DNA of 36,658 nt from an uncultured Lachnospiraceae bacterium. GTDB lineage: Bacteria; Bacillota; Clostridia; Lachnospirales; Lachnospiraceae. Positions 24,791 to 32,745 of this stretch are shown one piece after another. A program made the position numbers and the translations under genes. Below the pieces are notes generated by a model. That model searched no databases and was not told where the DNA came from. It worked only from the letters and a program-made list of their open reading frames with translations. Within the stretch, counting starts at the first letter, position 1. Each line of letters begins with the position of its first letter. The stretch covers positions 1 through 36,658 of the forward strand of contig CANQUA010000033.1 of assembly GCA_947626915.1 (NCBI GenBank), given 5' to 3'.

Positions 24791-25720
24791 ATGAGAATCG
24801 GAACGAATACGGGCGTTTACCGCACTGCGGTGGACGCGCCGCATCTGATGGAAGAAAAAGAGATCGTGCGCAAGCTCCGCGAGGTGGGGTTTGAAACGCT
24901 GGATCTGAATATGGCGCCGGTCATGGATCCGCAGTTTTTCCTGTGTCAGGACGACTGGCAGAAGCGGACGGACGAGATCGCAAACGAGGCGGCAAAGGTA
25001 GGAATTGTCTTTTCGCAGGTGCATGTGCCGTTTGTCCGCCGGGGGTCCCGGGAACTGGATCCTGCGTTCCGCACACCCGGCTACGCGGAGCATTATGCGG
25101 AATGTACCCGCCGCGCTTACATTGTTGCGCAGATGGTCGGCGCGCCCTGGGCCGTGGCCCATTGCGAGAATTATCCGTGTTTCTGCTATGACCGGGACCA
25201 GTCGGCGGCAGGCAATCACGCGTTTTACGATCCGTTTGTGGAGCAGGGGATCCGGCTGGGGGTCGGCACGGCCTTTGAGAATATGATCCAGAACGCCAAC
25301 GGTCCGGTGAAACTGCGCTATACGGCTCATTATGACGAACTGATCGCATTTGTGGACAGTTACGCCGACCCGATGGTAAAGATTTGCTGGGATTTCGGCC
25401 ATGCCAATCTGACCGGACTGGATCAGTGCGCGGCCCTGCGCAAGGTGGGAAAGCGTCTGGCCTGTCTCCATGTCAATGACAATTACGGCGTCACGGATAA
25501 TCATACGATCCCCTTCGTAGGGAAGGTAAACTGGCTGAAAGTAATACCGGTATTGGCAGAAATAGGTTACGAGGGCGACTGTTCCCTGGAAGTCGGGCCG
25601 TCCACGAAAAATGCTCCTGCGGCCATGCAGGATACGCTGGCGAGAGCGGCCTATGAATCCTGCCGGGTAATGTGCCAGATCTATGACGAAGCCAAAGCCG
25701 CGCTGGAGCAGAAGGAGTAG
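24791..25720 (+). CDS. sugar-phosphate isomerase/epimerase family protein
   Basis: A 309-residue xylose-isomerase-like TIM barrel. I chose the ATG at 24791 because the first barrel strand (M-R-I-G-T-N-T-G) begins there; the ribosome binding site is weak. Metal and active-site residues are visible: His in A-H-C-E-N-Y-P, Glu in F-E-N-M-I-Q, Asp and His in W-D-F-G-H-A-N, His in L-H-V-N-D-N, and the final Glu in L-E-V-G-P. These are the ligands used by epimerases such as tagatose 3-epimerase and IolE/IolI relatives. The substrate is unknown. Its place after the LarA-like gene suggests a shared sugar or sugar-acid pathway. Confidence 0.85.
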   Translation: MRIGTNTGVYRTAVDAPHLMEEKEIVRKLREVGFETLDLNMAPVMDPQFFLCQDDWQKRTDEIANEAAKVGIVFSQVHVPFVRRGSRELDPAFRTPGYAEHYAECTRRAYIVAQMVGAPWAVAHCENYPCFCYDRDQSAAGNHAFYDPFVEQGIRLGVGTAFENMIQNANGPVKLRYTAHYDELIAFVDSYADPMVKICWDFGHANLTGLDQCAALRKVGKRLACLHVNDNYGVTDNHTIPFVGKVNWLKVIPVLAEIGYEGDCSLEVGPSTKNAPAAMQDTLARAAYESCRVMCQIYDEAKAALEQKE

Positions 25721-25779
25721 CCGTCCGGATGGAGAGAATGTGCCGGAACTGCGAGGAAGATAAAGCTCCGCCGGATCGG

Positions 25780-26161
25780 ATGTTTAATGTAGAGAACAAT
25801 TTCCGGACGTTTGCCAATAAAATGGAGGATGTGGTGATCCCGGAGCTCGCGTAACTGCTCACAACCCTCCCAACCGATTGTTACGATCGGGGCGGCTTCC
25901 GCCGCGCTCTGGCATGTGCCTCTGCAGATAGCGGAGGACCAGGAGGGAAAAGTGCTGCGGACCGTTTGATTTCTCGTTCCGCAAGATCGTGAGCAGCAGC
26001 CTGTTTATGGCGTTTCGGTGCCTGCCCTGGCCCTGTATCTGAACGCGATGATCTGCAACTGGTTCTTCTCTCTGTATATGGAAAAAGAGGAAAATGAGGA
26101 GGAAGACGGGATGTGGGCGGAGACGCAGGGTTTGACGGCGGCAGGAGGAGAACAGGAATGA
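25780..26161 (+). pseudogene. degraded DUF624/YesL membrane protein
   Basis: The fragments fit a YesL-family protein, which usually accompanies Lpl-type sugar transporters. The start M-F-N-V-E-N-N-F-R-T-F is typical, but the frame stops at 25854. In shifted frames follow L-L-T-T-L-P, T-I-V-T-I-G-A-A-S-A-A-L-W-H-V, then F-R-K-I-V-S-S-S-L-F-M-A-F and a last membrane segment A-L-Y-L-N-A-M-I-C-N-W-F-F. About 100 residues remain of some 200, so the middle is deleted and several frameshifts exist. The final TGA overlaps the ATG of the HAD gene, which suggests the intact ancestor was translationally coupled to it. Confidence 0.65.
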
Positions 26162-26622
26162 GCGGGGAAAGAAAATGCCCGGTGGACCTGGGACGTTACC
26201 GGGCGATGGTGTTTGATTTTGATATGACGCTGGCGGATACCTCTCATGTGATCGTGGATCTTTTGAAGGCGTCCCTTGACAAATATGGGTTGTTAAAATA
26301 TTTTCAATATGTGCTGGGCGGCGACGAGGTGAAAACGCCGAAGCCGGATCCGGAAGGAATTCTCAGGATGCGGGAGCTGTTCGGCGTGGAAAAGGAGGAG
26401 CTTCTCTACGTCGGGGACAGTTTGGTGGACGAGAAAGCGGCGGAAGCGGCGGGCGTAGATTTTTGCGCGATGCTTCTGGGAGGCACGCGGGCGGAACAGT
26501 TTCAGGAAAAGAACCGCGCGCGAGCGTTTCATTCCTGGGAAGAGGTAAGTGCCCTGCTGGCCGAAAAGGAGAGCGGCGGCCGGGTGCAATCTGAGAGACA
26601 GAGCCGGACGCCGTGCAGATAG
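26158..26622 (+). CDS. HAD-like phosphatase lacking the cap domain
   Basis: A 154-residue HAD-superfamily protein. The ATG at 26158 has GGAGGAG 8 bases upstream. Motif I is V-F-D-F-D-M-T-L, and T-P-K-P-D-P and Y-V-G-D-S-L-V-D supply the motif III lysine and motif IV acids. Relatives of the phosphoglycolate phosphatase type have a helical cap of 70-80 residues after motif I. Here the sequence passes from V-I-V-D-L-L-K almost directly to Y-F-Q-Y-V-L-G-G, so the cap and motif II Thr/Ser are missing. That looks like an in-frame deletion near 26265-26290. It may be inactive or a minimal cap-less hydrolase. The neighbours are also damaged, which favours decay. Confidence 0.6.
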   Translation: MSGERKCPVDLGRYRAMVFDFDMTLADTSHVIVDLLKASLDKYGLLKYFQYVLGGDEVKTPKPDPEGILRMRELFGVEKEELLYVGDSLVDEKAAEAAGVDFCAMLLGGTRAEQFQEKNRARAFHSWEEVSALLAEKESGGRVQSERQSRTPCR

Positions 26623-26645
26623 AATGAGGAAAAGGATGATTGCAG

Positions 26646-27198
26646 GTGAACACAGGAAGGGTATATCCGGATGCGAATCAGGTGCTGTATCTCCAGCTGA
26701 AGGACATTTTGGTCGGCCAGATCGAGTCAGGAGAGCTGAAGCGGGGGAGACGATTCCCGGCGAGCGCGTACTGGCGGAGCTTTATGACATCAGCCGGGTA
26801 ACGCTCCGTAAATGTATCGGCGATATGGTGGAAGACGGTTATCTGATCCGGCATCAGGGAAAAGAGACGCAGATGGGCCGCTGGTCTATAACCGTTCCTA
26901 TGTGCCTGCTGAGATCGGACAGGTCCTGGAGAATCTGGATTTTAATACGGCAAAGGTCTTTTTACATATGGAACGCTGCGGCTGCCGGCTGAGTTTCGGC
27001 GAGCAGAAAATGACGGCGGGGCTGTGCCAGCCGCAGGAGGCGGAGCTGTTGGAATACGAGGCCGGCAGCGCGGTGCTCGTGGAGAAGCGTACGACCTATC
27101 TGGAATCCGGGATGCCGGTTCTTTACAAGCGTTCCGTTTTCAGGGGCGATAAATATCAGTACAGCATCAAACTGTATAGAAGGCTGCAGGAACAATAG
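26646..27198 (+). pseudogene. GntR/UTRA family regulator, frameshifted and internally deleted
   Basis: The N-terminal winged helix starts at GTG 26646 (L-Y-L-Q-L-K-D-I-L) and leaves frame at 26741-26747, where the expected C-C-G-G-G-G-G lacks one C. The next frame continues with G-E-R-V-L-A-E-L-Y-D-I-S-R-V-T-L-R-K, the recognition helix. Near 26866-26875 a second break joins it to P-L-V-Y-N-R-S-Y-V-P-A-E-I, part of the effector-binding UTRA domain, with about 60 residues missing. The C-terminal UTRA end (to 27198) is intact. It once probably controlled the neighbouring sugar genes; it cannot now give a full protein. Confidence 0.75.
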
Positions 27199-27263
27199 GA
27201 AACCGGGCGGCCGCGGAACCGGACCGGACGGAGCGGGAGAATTTTCGCGGCGGTACGCGGGAA

Positions 27264-27545
27264 ATGAATATAAGAGGTTTCGGGTATCTGATCCTCGGAG
27301 CCCAGATCGCCTGCCAGCAGACGTTCCTGGCTCTTGGCGAAGCGAAAATATCCATGTTCCTGGCATGTTTCAGGAAAATCGTTCTGCTGATCCCGCTGGC
27401 AATCGTTCTTCCGCGCCTGGGAATGGGAACGGACGGGTTGTTTTACGCGGAACCGATTTCGGATATTCTGGCGGCTCTGGCGGCGGTGATTATGTTTGCG
27501 CTGAATATCAAGAAGATTTTGGCGAGAGCGGAGAAAGATTTATAA
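27264..27545 (+). pseudogene. C-terminal remnant of a MATE family efflux transporter
   Basis: A 93-codon frame matching the last helices of a MATE/NorM-type transporter (Q-Q-T-F-L-A-L-G-E-A-K-I-S, then R-K-I-V-L-L-I-P-L and P-I-S-D-I-L-A-A). Full MATE proteins have about 450 residues and 12 helices, so nearly four fifths is missing. There is no ribosome binding site. It ends just before the metal-responsive promoter at 27553. Confidence 0.7.
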
Positions 27546-27552
27546 AAAACAG

Positions 27553-27580
27553 TTGCATTTTTCAGAATAGGGTATATAAT
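27553..27580 (+). promoter_or_regulatory. promoter of the heavy-metal-associated protein gene
   Basis: TTGCAT (27553-27558) and TATAAT (27575-27580) are 16 bases apart. A dyad operator begins 3 bases after the -10 box. Confidence 0.75.
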
Positions 27581-27583
27581 CAA

Positions 27584-27605
27584 TATATGAACATTTATTC
27601 ATATA
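27584..27605. promoter_or_regulatory. ArsR/SmtB-type operator
   Basis: An inverted repeat with arms TATATGAA and TTCATATA around CATTTA. It closely matches the ATATGAAC...TTCA dyads bound by SmtB/CzrA-like metal sensors, and its place just after the -10 box fits repression. No ArsR-family gene is seen in the window. Confidence 0.65.
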
Positions 27606-27635
27606 TTCAAAACCATGCGGAGGAGGAAATACCCT

Positions 27636-27857
27636 ATGAAGAAGAAATTTAAACTGGTGGATCTGGACTGCGCCAACTGTGCGGCGAAGATGGAGACCGC
27701 TATCAATAAGATCGACGGCGTGAAGGAGGCTACGGTCAGCTTTATGACCCAGCGCCTGGTGATCGAAGCGGACGATTCCCGTTTCGACGAAATCATGCAG
27801 GAGGTTGTGAAGACCTGCAAAAAGGTGGAGCCGGACTGCGAGATCGTGCTGAAGTAA
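27636..27857 (+). CDS. heavy-metal-associated (HMA) domain protein
   Basis: A 73-residue single HMA domain of the copper-chaperone/ATPase-N-terminus type. The metal-binding Cys12 and Cys15 lie in L-D-C-A-N-C-A-A-K, and the ferredoxin-like pattern continues with I-D-G-V-K-E-A-T-V-S-F. GGAGGAGG lies 9 bases before the ATG at 27636. Such small proteins carry Cu, Zn or Cd to a P-type ATPase or are cut-off ATPase domains. No ATPase gene follows; uridine kinase does. The ArsR/SmtB-like operator upstream suggests metal induction. Confidence 0.85.
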   Translation: MKKKFKLVDLDCANCAAKMETAINKIDGVKEATVSFMTQRLVIEADDSRFDEIMQEVVKTCKKVEPDCEIVLK

Positions 27858-27929
27858 CGTTGGCGAGAAAAATAGCCGGCAGTCGGATATCCGGACGAGA
27901 GATGTTCGGATGCTTGCGGCGGGCACAGG

Positions 27930-27994
27930 CTGTAACCTGCATAATTCTATTTTACACAAGTGTATACGATGTGCGCCAGGATGCCAGGTTACAG
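27930..27994. repeat. 10-bp inverted repeat in the udk upstream region
   Basis: CTGTAACCTG (27930-27939) and CAGGTTACAG (27985-27994) are exact reverse complements 45 bases apart. Related GGTTACAGGTT motifs occur in repeat copy 2 (near 21146) and at 35250-35290. Confidence 0.5.
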
Positions 27995-28037
27995 GTTATC
28001 TGAGGGCGGAACAGGCAGAAATTTGGGAGGGCAGAAG

Positions 28038-28661
28038 ATGAAGACGGTGATCATCGGCATAGCGGGCGGGACCGGTTCGGGCAAGTCCACTTTTACCAAC
28101 CGGCTGAAAGAGGAGTTCCGGGACGATGTGACGGTGCTGTACCATGACAATTATTATCGCGCCCAGGACGATATTCCGTTTGAAGAGCGCAAAAAGATGA
28201 ACTACGATCATCCGGACGCGTTTGAGACGGAATTGCTTTTGGAGCAGCTGAAGGAGCTGAAGGCGGGGCGATCCGTCCGCTGCCCGGTTTATGATTACGC
28301 GCTTCACACCCGTTCCGGCGAGGTGGTCGTGGCAGAGCCCAGAAAAGTGATCCTGGTAGAAGGAATCCTGGTGCTGGCCGACGCCAGACTGCGGCAGCTT
28401 CTGGACGTGAAGATCTATGTGGAAGCCGATGCGGACGAACGGATCCTGCGGCGGGTGATCCGCGATGTAAAAGAGCGGGGACGGGATATAGAGGGCGTGG
28501 TAGAGCAGTACCTGACCACGGTCAAACCTATGCATTACCTTTATGTGCAGCCGACGCGCGTGCTGGCGGACGTGGTGATCAACAGCGGCATGAATCAGGT
28601 TGCGTTTGAGCTGGTGCGCAATCACATCCGGCGGATCCTGGAAGAAGGAGAGCCCTCGTAG
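28038..28661 (+). CDS. udk: uridine kinase
   Basis: A 207-residue P-loop kinase. The ATG at 28038 has GGGAGG upstream and is preferred to a longer frame from 27960, because the Walker A loop G-G-T-G-S-G-K-S-T (10-18) should lie close to the start. H-D-N-Y-Y, D-H-P-D-A-F and R-R-V-I-R-D are typical of uridine kinases, which phosphorylate uridine and cytidine with ATP or GTP for pyrimidine salvage. Length matches the family. It is probably expressed separately from the HMA gene, which is 180 bp upstream. Confidence 0.88.
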   Translation: MKTVIIGIAGGTGSGKSTFTNRLKEEFRDDVTVLYHDNYYRAQDDIPFEERKKMNYDHPDAFETELLLEQLKELKAGRSVRCPVYDYALHTRSGEVVVAEPRKVILVEGILVLADARLRQLLDVKIYVEADADERILRRVIRDVKERGRDIEGVVEQYLTTVKPMHYLYVQPTRVLADVVINSGMNQVAFELVRNHIRRILEEGEPS

Positions 28662-28751
28662 AGCGGCCGGGGAGCGGCAGTATATTTGCAGAGAAATGGG
28701 GTCCGATTGCGGCTGGCAATGGGCCCTTTTAAATCCGGAGAGGGATTGTCT

Positions 28752-29630
28752 ATGAAGATTGAATTTACGAAAATGCAGGCATTCGGCAATGATTACGTTT
28801 ATATTGACGCAATCCGGCAGGAGGTCCCCGGGCCGGCGGAACTGGCCAGGCGGATATCCGACCGGCATTTCGGCGCAGGTTCTGACGGGATGATCCTGGT
28901 GTGTCCGTCTGAGCGCTGCGATTACCGGATGCGCGTGTTTAATCCGGACGGATCGGAAGCGGAGATGTGCGGAAACGCCCTGCGCAGCTCCGCCAAATTT
29001 TATTATCTGAGCGGTTATACGGCCCGGGATACGGTCACGGTGGAGACCCTGGGCGGAGAACAGCGGGTCGATCTGATCATTGAGAACGGGGAGGTGGTTA
29101 ATATCCACGCCCGCATCTGCCGCCCGGAATTTTCTGCGGAAAAGATACCGGTACTGACGGAGGGGGAGACGTTTCTGGATCAGCCGTTTGCGGTAGAGGA
29201 CCGGGTATTTCGCGCCTCCAGCCTTTCGTTCGGCAATCCCCATACGGTGCTTTTTGTGGAACCGGATGAGGATCTATACGGGATTTCCCTGGAAAAATAC
29301 GGGCATGCCGCGGAATGTCTGCCCTGTTTTCCCAGGCGTACCAATGTGACCTTCGCCCAGGTCGTGGACGAGGGGCACATCCGTATGCGGGAATGGGAAC
29401 GCAACTGCGGCGAAACCATCGGCTGCGCCACAGGCTGCTGCGCGGCAGTGGTGGCGGCAAATCTCCGCGGGCTTTGCGGCCGCCGGGCGGAGGTGCGCCA
29501 GCCGGGCGGCGTCCTTGGGGTGGAATGGGACAGCGAGGGCTTCGTGCACATGACAGGCCCGGCCCGTGTGGTATATCGCGGGGAATATGAATATGACCCG
29601 GAAAAATCGTTTGAAAGGGACCGTCTGTGA
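28752..29630 (+). CDS. dapF: diaminopimelate epimerase
   Basis: A 292-residue enzyme converting LL- to meso-diaminopimelate for lysine and peptidoglycan synthesis. I start at the ATG at 28752 (GGAGAGGG upstream; F-G-N-D-Y follows soon after). Both catalytic cysteines are seen: Cys73 in M-C-G-N-A and Cys225 in G-C-A-T-G. The substrate-binding G-N-P-H and E-R-N-C-G-E-T regions are present, the last differing slightly from the usual E-R-G-x-G-E-T. It lies 90 bp after udk and has its own terminator at 29727-29767. Confidence 0.92.
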   Translation: MKIEFTKMQAFGNDYVYIDAIRQEVPGPAELARRISDRHFGAGSDGMILVCPSERCDYRMRVFNPDGSEAEMCGNALRSSAKFYYLSGYTARDTVTVETLGGEQRVDLIIENGEVVNIHARICRPEFSAEKIPVLTEGETFLDQPFAVEDRVFRASSLSFGNPHTVLFVEPDEDLYGISLEKYGHAAECLPCFPRRTNVTFAQVVDEGHIRMREWERNCGETIGCATGCCAAVVAANLRGLCGRRAEVRQPGGVLGVEWDSEGFVHMTGPARVVYRGEYEYDPEKSFERDRL

Positions 29631-29726
29631 TCCTTTTCAGCGGCAGGTAAAAATCCGGTCCAGGTGCTGGCCACCGTCTGGACCCTGTCGGGTGACGGCC
29701 GCTGCGTAAAACTTAATTTGGTACCG

Positions 29727-29767
29727 AAAAGAAGCCGACCGTATGTTGCGGAGCTTCTTTTTATTTT
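29727..29767 (+). terminator. Rho-independent terminator after dapF
   Basis: AAAAGAAGC pairs with GCTTCTTTT around a 17-base loop that can add a CCG/CGG pair. The T-rich tail is TTCTTTTTATTTT. It lies about 100 bases after the dapF stop. Confidence 0.7.
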
Positions 29768-29830
29768 GCGCCGGCATGCAAAGGGGCTGCCGCAAAATAT
29801 GGTTTGTGTAGAAATGGGTCATATAAAAGT

Positions 29831-29876
29831 TAAAAATAGCGGGGGAAAACATGAACAATTCGTGCTTTCTCCCGCT
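29831..29876 (-). terminator. Rho-independent terminator of the hybrid kinase gene
   Basis: On the minus strand AGCGGGAGAAAGCACGAA and TTCATGTTTTCCCCCGCT form a long imperfect stem with a TTG loop, followed by ATTTTTA. It lies 55 bases after the receiver-domain stop. Confidence 0.75.
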
Positions 29877-29930
29877 AAATATCAGGCGGCTTTTGCATGA
29901 TTCTATTTTGATATGCTCCCTTTATTCCGC

Positions 29931-30353
29931 TTATTTTTTATCCGCCCGTTCTTTCAGAATGCCCGCGAGGACGCCCAGCAGTTTCTCCACGTCGATGGGT
30001 TTGGCGATGTGCGCGTTCATGCCGCTTTCGAAAGCTTTTCTGCGGTCTTCATCAAAGGCGTTGGCCGTCATGGCTACAATCGGGATGCCTGCAAGGTCCG
30101 GATTATCCAGCGCCCGGATGGCCCGGGCGGCGTCGTAACCGTTCATTTTCGGCATCTGGACATCCATGAGGATGAGGGAGTAATAGCCCGGGACGGAGTT
30201 TTTCACTTTCTCTACGGCGACGGTGCCGTCCTCGGCTGTCTCCACGATAAACCCACTGTCGGTGAGAAGTTCCACCGCGATTTCCCGGTTCAGTTCGTTG
30301 TCTTCGGTCAGCAGCAGGCGCGTGCCTTCAAAGTGTTCGGACAGATCGGAGCG
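29931..30353 (-). pseudogene. second receiver domain of the hybrid kinase, cut off by a frameshift
   Basis: In a shifted frame the sequence continues the kinase: D-L-S-E-H-F-E-G-T-R, then L-L-L-T-E-D-N-E-L-N, the first strand and acidic pair of a receiver, then L-M-D-V-Q-M-P with the phospho-accepting Asp, T-A-N-A-F and the conserved Lys in A-K-P-I-D. No suitable start precedes it; the first GTG (30275) would omit the acidic pair. So it is the C-terminal receiver of the 30328-32502 gene, separated by one extra base at about 30354. Confidence 0.8.
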
Positions 30354-32502
30354 TATTGCCGGTGGCCGTGATCAGAATGTCCCTGAGCTCGGAGAGGAAG
30401 ATCGGTTTGTTGCAGAACGCGTTCACGCCTGCCGCCCGCGCCTCTTCCTCGAAAGCGGTCCAGTCGTAGGCGGTAACGATAATGATCGGTGTGCTGTCCC
30501 CCACGATGGAACGGATCTGGCGCACCACTTCCAGCCCGCTTAAATCCGGAAGAAACCAGTCTATAATGTAGGCGTGGTACTCATCGCCCAGCTCATACGC
30601 CTGTTTGGCGTGCAGGACGGCCTCTTTGCCGTGCAGGACCCATTCGGACCGCATGCCGATCCGGCAGAGCATTTTGGTGATGCTGTCGCAGGTGGAAAAG
30701 CTGTCGTCCACGACAAGGGCGCGCAGGCCCTGCAGCTCCCGGACAATCTCCACTTTCTGCGGCTCCCTGCAGAGGCGGAAATCGAGATTGATGATAAATT
30801 CCGTGCCTTTGCCCTGTTCGGAGTGCAGATCGATTGTGCCTCCCATCGTATCGACGATATTTTTGGTGATGGCCATGCCCAGCCCCGTGCCCTGGATACC
30901 GCTGGCGGTGGTATTGCGCTCCCGCTCAAAGGGTTCGAAAATATGTTTCGTAAATTCCGGACTCATGCCGATGCCGGTGTCCTTGACCCGGATCTCGTAG
31001 GAACCGTAGCCTTTGGGGGCGCGGGGCTTCTGCCGAATCGTCAGCGCCACAGTGCCGCCTGGGGGAGTGAACTTGATGGCGTTGGAGAGAAGGTTCAGCA
31101 GCACCTGGTTTACATGGAGCTTGTCGCAGTAAATATCCTCGTCGATGACATCTGCCGTGTCCATATAGAAATTCAGCTGCTTGGACTGCATCTGCGTCTG
31201 TATGATATTCCGCATATCCCGGAAAATATCCGAAATGGAACATTCCTTTTCCTCGATGTTCAGCTTGCCGGATTCGATGCGGCTCATATCCAGGACGTCG
31301 TTGATCAGGGAGAGCATGTGATTGCCGGAAGAGAGGATCTTCCGCAGGTACTCCTGGATCCGCTCCGGGTTGTCCAGATTGGCCTGGGCCAGCGTTGTGA
31401 AGCCGATGATGGCGTTCATAGGCGTCCGGATATCGTGAGACATGTTGGAGAGGAACGTACTCTTGGCCCGGTCGGCCGCCTCGGCTTTTTGCAGCTTCTC
31501 GGCGAGTACCGCGTGTTCGACCGCCTGTTCCATCGCCTGCTTCGCGCTGCGCCGCATCCACAGATAATACAGGATCACCGTGACCGCCATCAGAAGCCCC
31601 AAAACGACGCAAACCTTTCGGACCGCGAAGACGTTGGCGAACGCCTCCTTCTCCGGCACATCCACCGCGATCGACCATTTGTTGACCCCGATGGGAGCGT
31701 AATACATATACTCCCAGCCGTCGGTGTTCGGGGTGCGGTAGATGATGTAGCCGGATTTCAGGCTGACCAGATCTTCTGTGTATTCATCCCAGGTCTTGTC
31801 GCCTTTGGTCTTGCGGGCAGATCGGGAGGCGTCGAAATCGGAGACGTTTCCCAGGGTGTCGTGCCAGGTATCCACAAGGAAATCCCCGGATCTCGTGTCA
31901 ATGATATAGACAAAAGCATTCCCGCCGTAGATGTTCTTCACATTGAGATTGTCAGGCAGAGTCTTCAGTTCCGTAACACCGTAAAGCAGGGCGGCGGTCT
32001 CTCCGTCCTGGATGATGGGCACATAATGCCGCAGAACTGGCTTGCCTGTGTCGAGATTGTACGTGCGGTTGGAAATATGTTCCCCCAGCGGAGCTTCTTC
32101 CGCGAAGGAAAAATTGCCGAGTTGTGAGACGTCCAGAATTGTGCCGTCCGCGGTAAGAATACGGTCGTCCGGCAGCAGGACCCTCACGTTCATGGTATCG
32201 AGCAGAGGGTTTACGCTCTTCATGATCGCCAGCGTGGCCTGGATGTCGAAATTATCCGCCTGCGAGATAATGTCGGCTGTTGCGTTCAGAACGAGGCTGT
32301 CGCGTTCGATCTTGGACGTGATCTCTTCGATCGCGGTGTTGACGCCCTCCTCCAGCCGGCTTAAAGAGCGCTGGCGGAGTACCGCGTCGATCTTGAAATA
32401 CGCGGAGAGCAGAAGTATTACGATCATGGCGATCACAATGCCCGTAGCCGTCAGGCTTTTATCTTTCCGGGCAGATTTGCCCTCTGCTGTAGGATGAATC
32501 AT
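30328..32502 (-). CDS. membrane-bound hybrid sensor histidine kinase (frameshifted at its 3' end)
   Basis: A 724-residue sensor kinase. A membrane segment (20-37), an extracellular Cache-like sensor (about 45-290) and a second segment (297-316) precede a coiled coil. The HisKA domain has phospho-acceptor His356 in M-S-H-D-I-R-T-P. The ATPase domain shows N-L-L-S-N-A-I-K-F-T, D-T-G-I-G-M and G-T-G-L-G-M. A receiver domain (about 590-710) has V-V-D-D, D in I-I-D-W-F-L-P, and C-N-K-P. The frame then ends early after I-T-A-T-G-N. A second receiver lies in another frame downstream. It probably senses a small extracellular ligand and passes phosphate within the protein. No partner regulator gene adjoins it. 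Confidence 0.85.
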   Translation of the reverse strand: MIHPTAEGKSARKDKSLTATGIVIAMIVILLLSAYFKIDAVLRQRSLSRLEEGVNTAIEEITSKIERDSLVLNATADIISQADNFDIQATLAIMKSVNPLLDTMNVRVLLPDDRILTADGTILDVSQLGNFSFAEEAPLGEHISNRTYNLDTGKPVLRHYVPIIQDGETAALLYGVTELKTLPDNLNVKNIYGGNAFVYIIDTRSGDFLVDTWHDTLGNVSDFDASRSARKTKGDKTWDEYTEDLVSLKSGYIIYRTPNTDGWEYMYYAPIGVNKWSIAVDVPEKEAFANVFAVRKVCVVLGLLMAVTVILYYLWMRRSAKQAMEQAVEHAVLAEKLQKAEAADRAKSTFLSNMSHDIRTPMNAIIGFTTLAQANLDNPERIQEYLRKILSSGNHMLSLINDVLDMSRIESGKLNIEEKECSISDIFRDMRNIIQTQMQSKQLNFYMDTADVIDEDIYCDKLHVNQVLLNLLSNAIKFTPPGGTVALTIRQKPRAPKGYGSYEIRVKDTGIGMSPEFTKHIFEPFERERNTTASGIQGTGLGMAITKNIVDTMGGTIDLHSEQGKGTEFIINLDFRLCREPQKVEIVRELQGLRALVVDDSFSTCDSITKMLCRIGMRSEWVLHGKEAVLHAKQAYELGDEYHAYIIDWFLPDLSGLEVVRQIRSIVGDSTPIIIVTAYDWTAFEEEARAAGVNAFCNKPIFLSELRDILITATGNTLRSVRTL

Positions 32503-32675
32503 GAGTATGTCCCCTCCTTTTGCGGACAGACTGTTTACGGTACTTTATTCAGAAAAATGCGTATTTTTTCTTAATATTATAGCAGAACAGGAAAGAAATG
32601 TCCAGAAAAAGGTTGAAATCCGGTAATTTCTAAAATTATGTCTAATTTTTACATCAGAAAACATGGAAAGCATGC

Positions 32676-32703
32676 TTGACATTTTTCCTGATTATGCTAT
32701 AAT
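32676..32703 (+). promoter_or_regulatory. promoter of the Xre-membrane protein operon
   Basis: TTGACA (32676-32681) and TATAAT (32698-32703) are 16 bases apart, with TGC just before the -10 (extended -10). Confidence 0.8.
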
Positions 32704-32710
32704 GGAAACA

Positions 32711-32728
32711 TGGAAAGCAAACTTTCCA
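32711..32728. promoter_or_regulatory. candidate operator/hairpin before the Xre gene
   Basis: TGGAAAG and CTTTCCA form a perfect inverted repeat around CAAA, right after the -10 box. A further ATGGAAAGC lies just upstream of the -35 box (near 32663). It is a likely autoregulatory site for the following Xre protein, by inference. Confidence 0.5.
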
Positions 32729-32745
32729 TTCAAAAGGAGGTCTTT

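Noticed and set aside
27996-29243. 415-codon open frame on the minus strand
   Set aside because: Antisense to udk and dapF, with a low-complexity His/Arg composition.
30340-30362. Programmed ribosomal frameshift in the hybrid kinase
   Set aside because: No slippery heptamer or stimulating Shine-Dalgarno/hairpin arrangement is seen at the junction.
30574-32127. 517-codon open frame on the plus strand
   Set aside because: Antisense to the hybrid kinase, whose domains and motifs are unmistakable.
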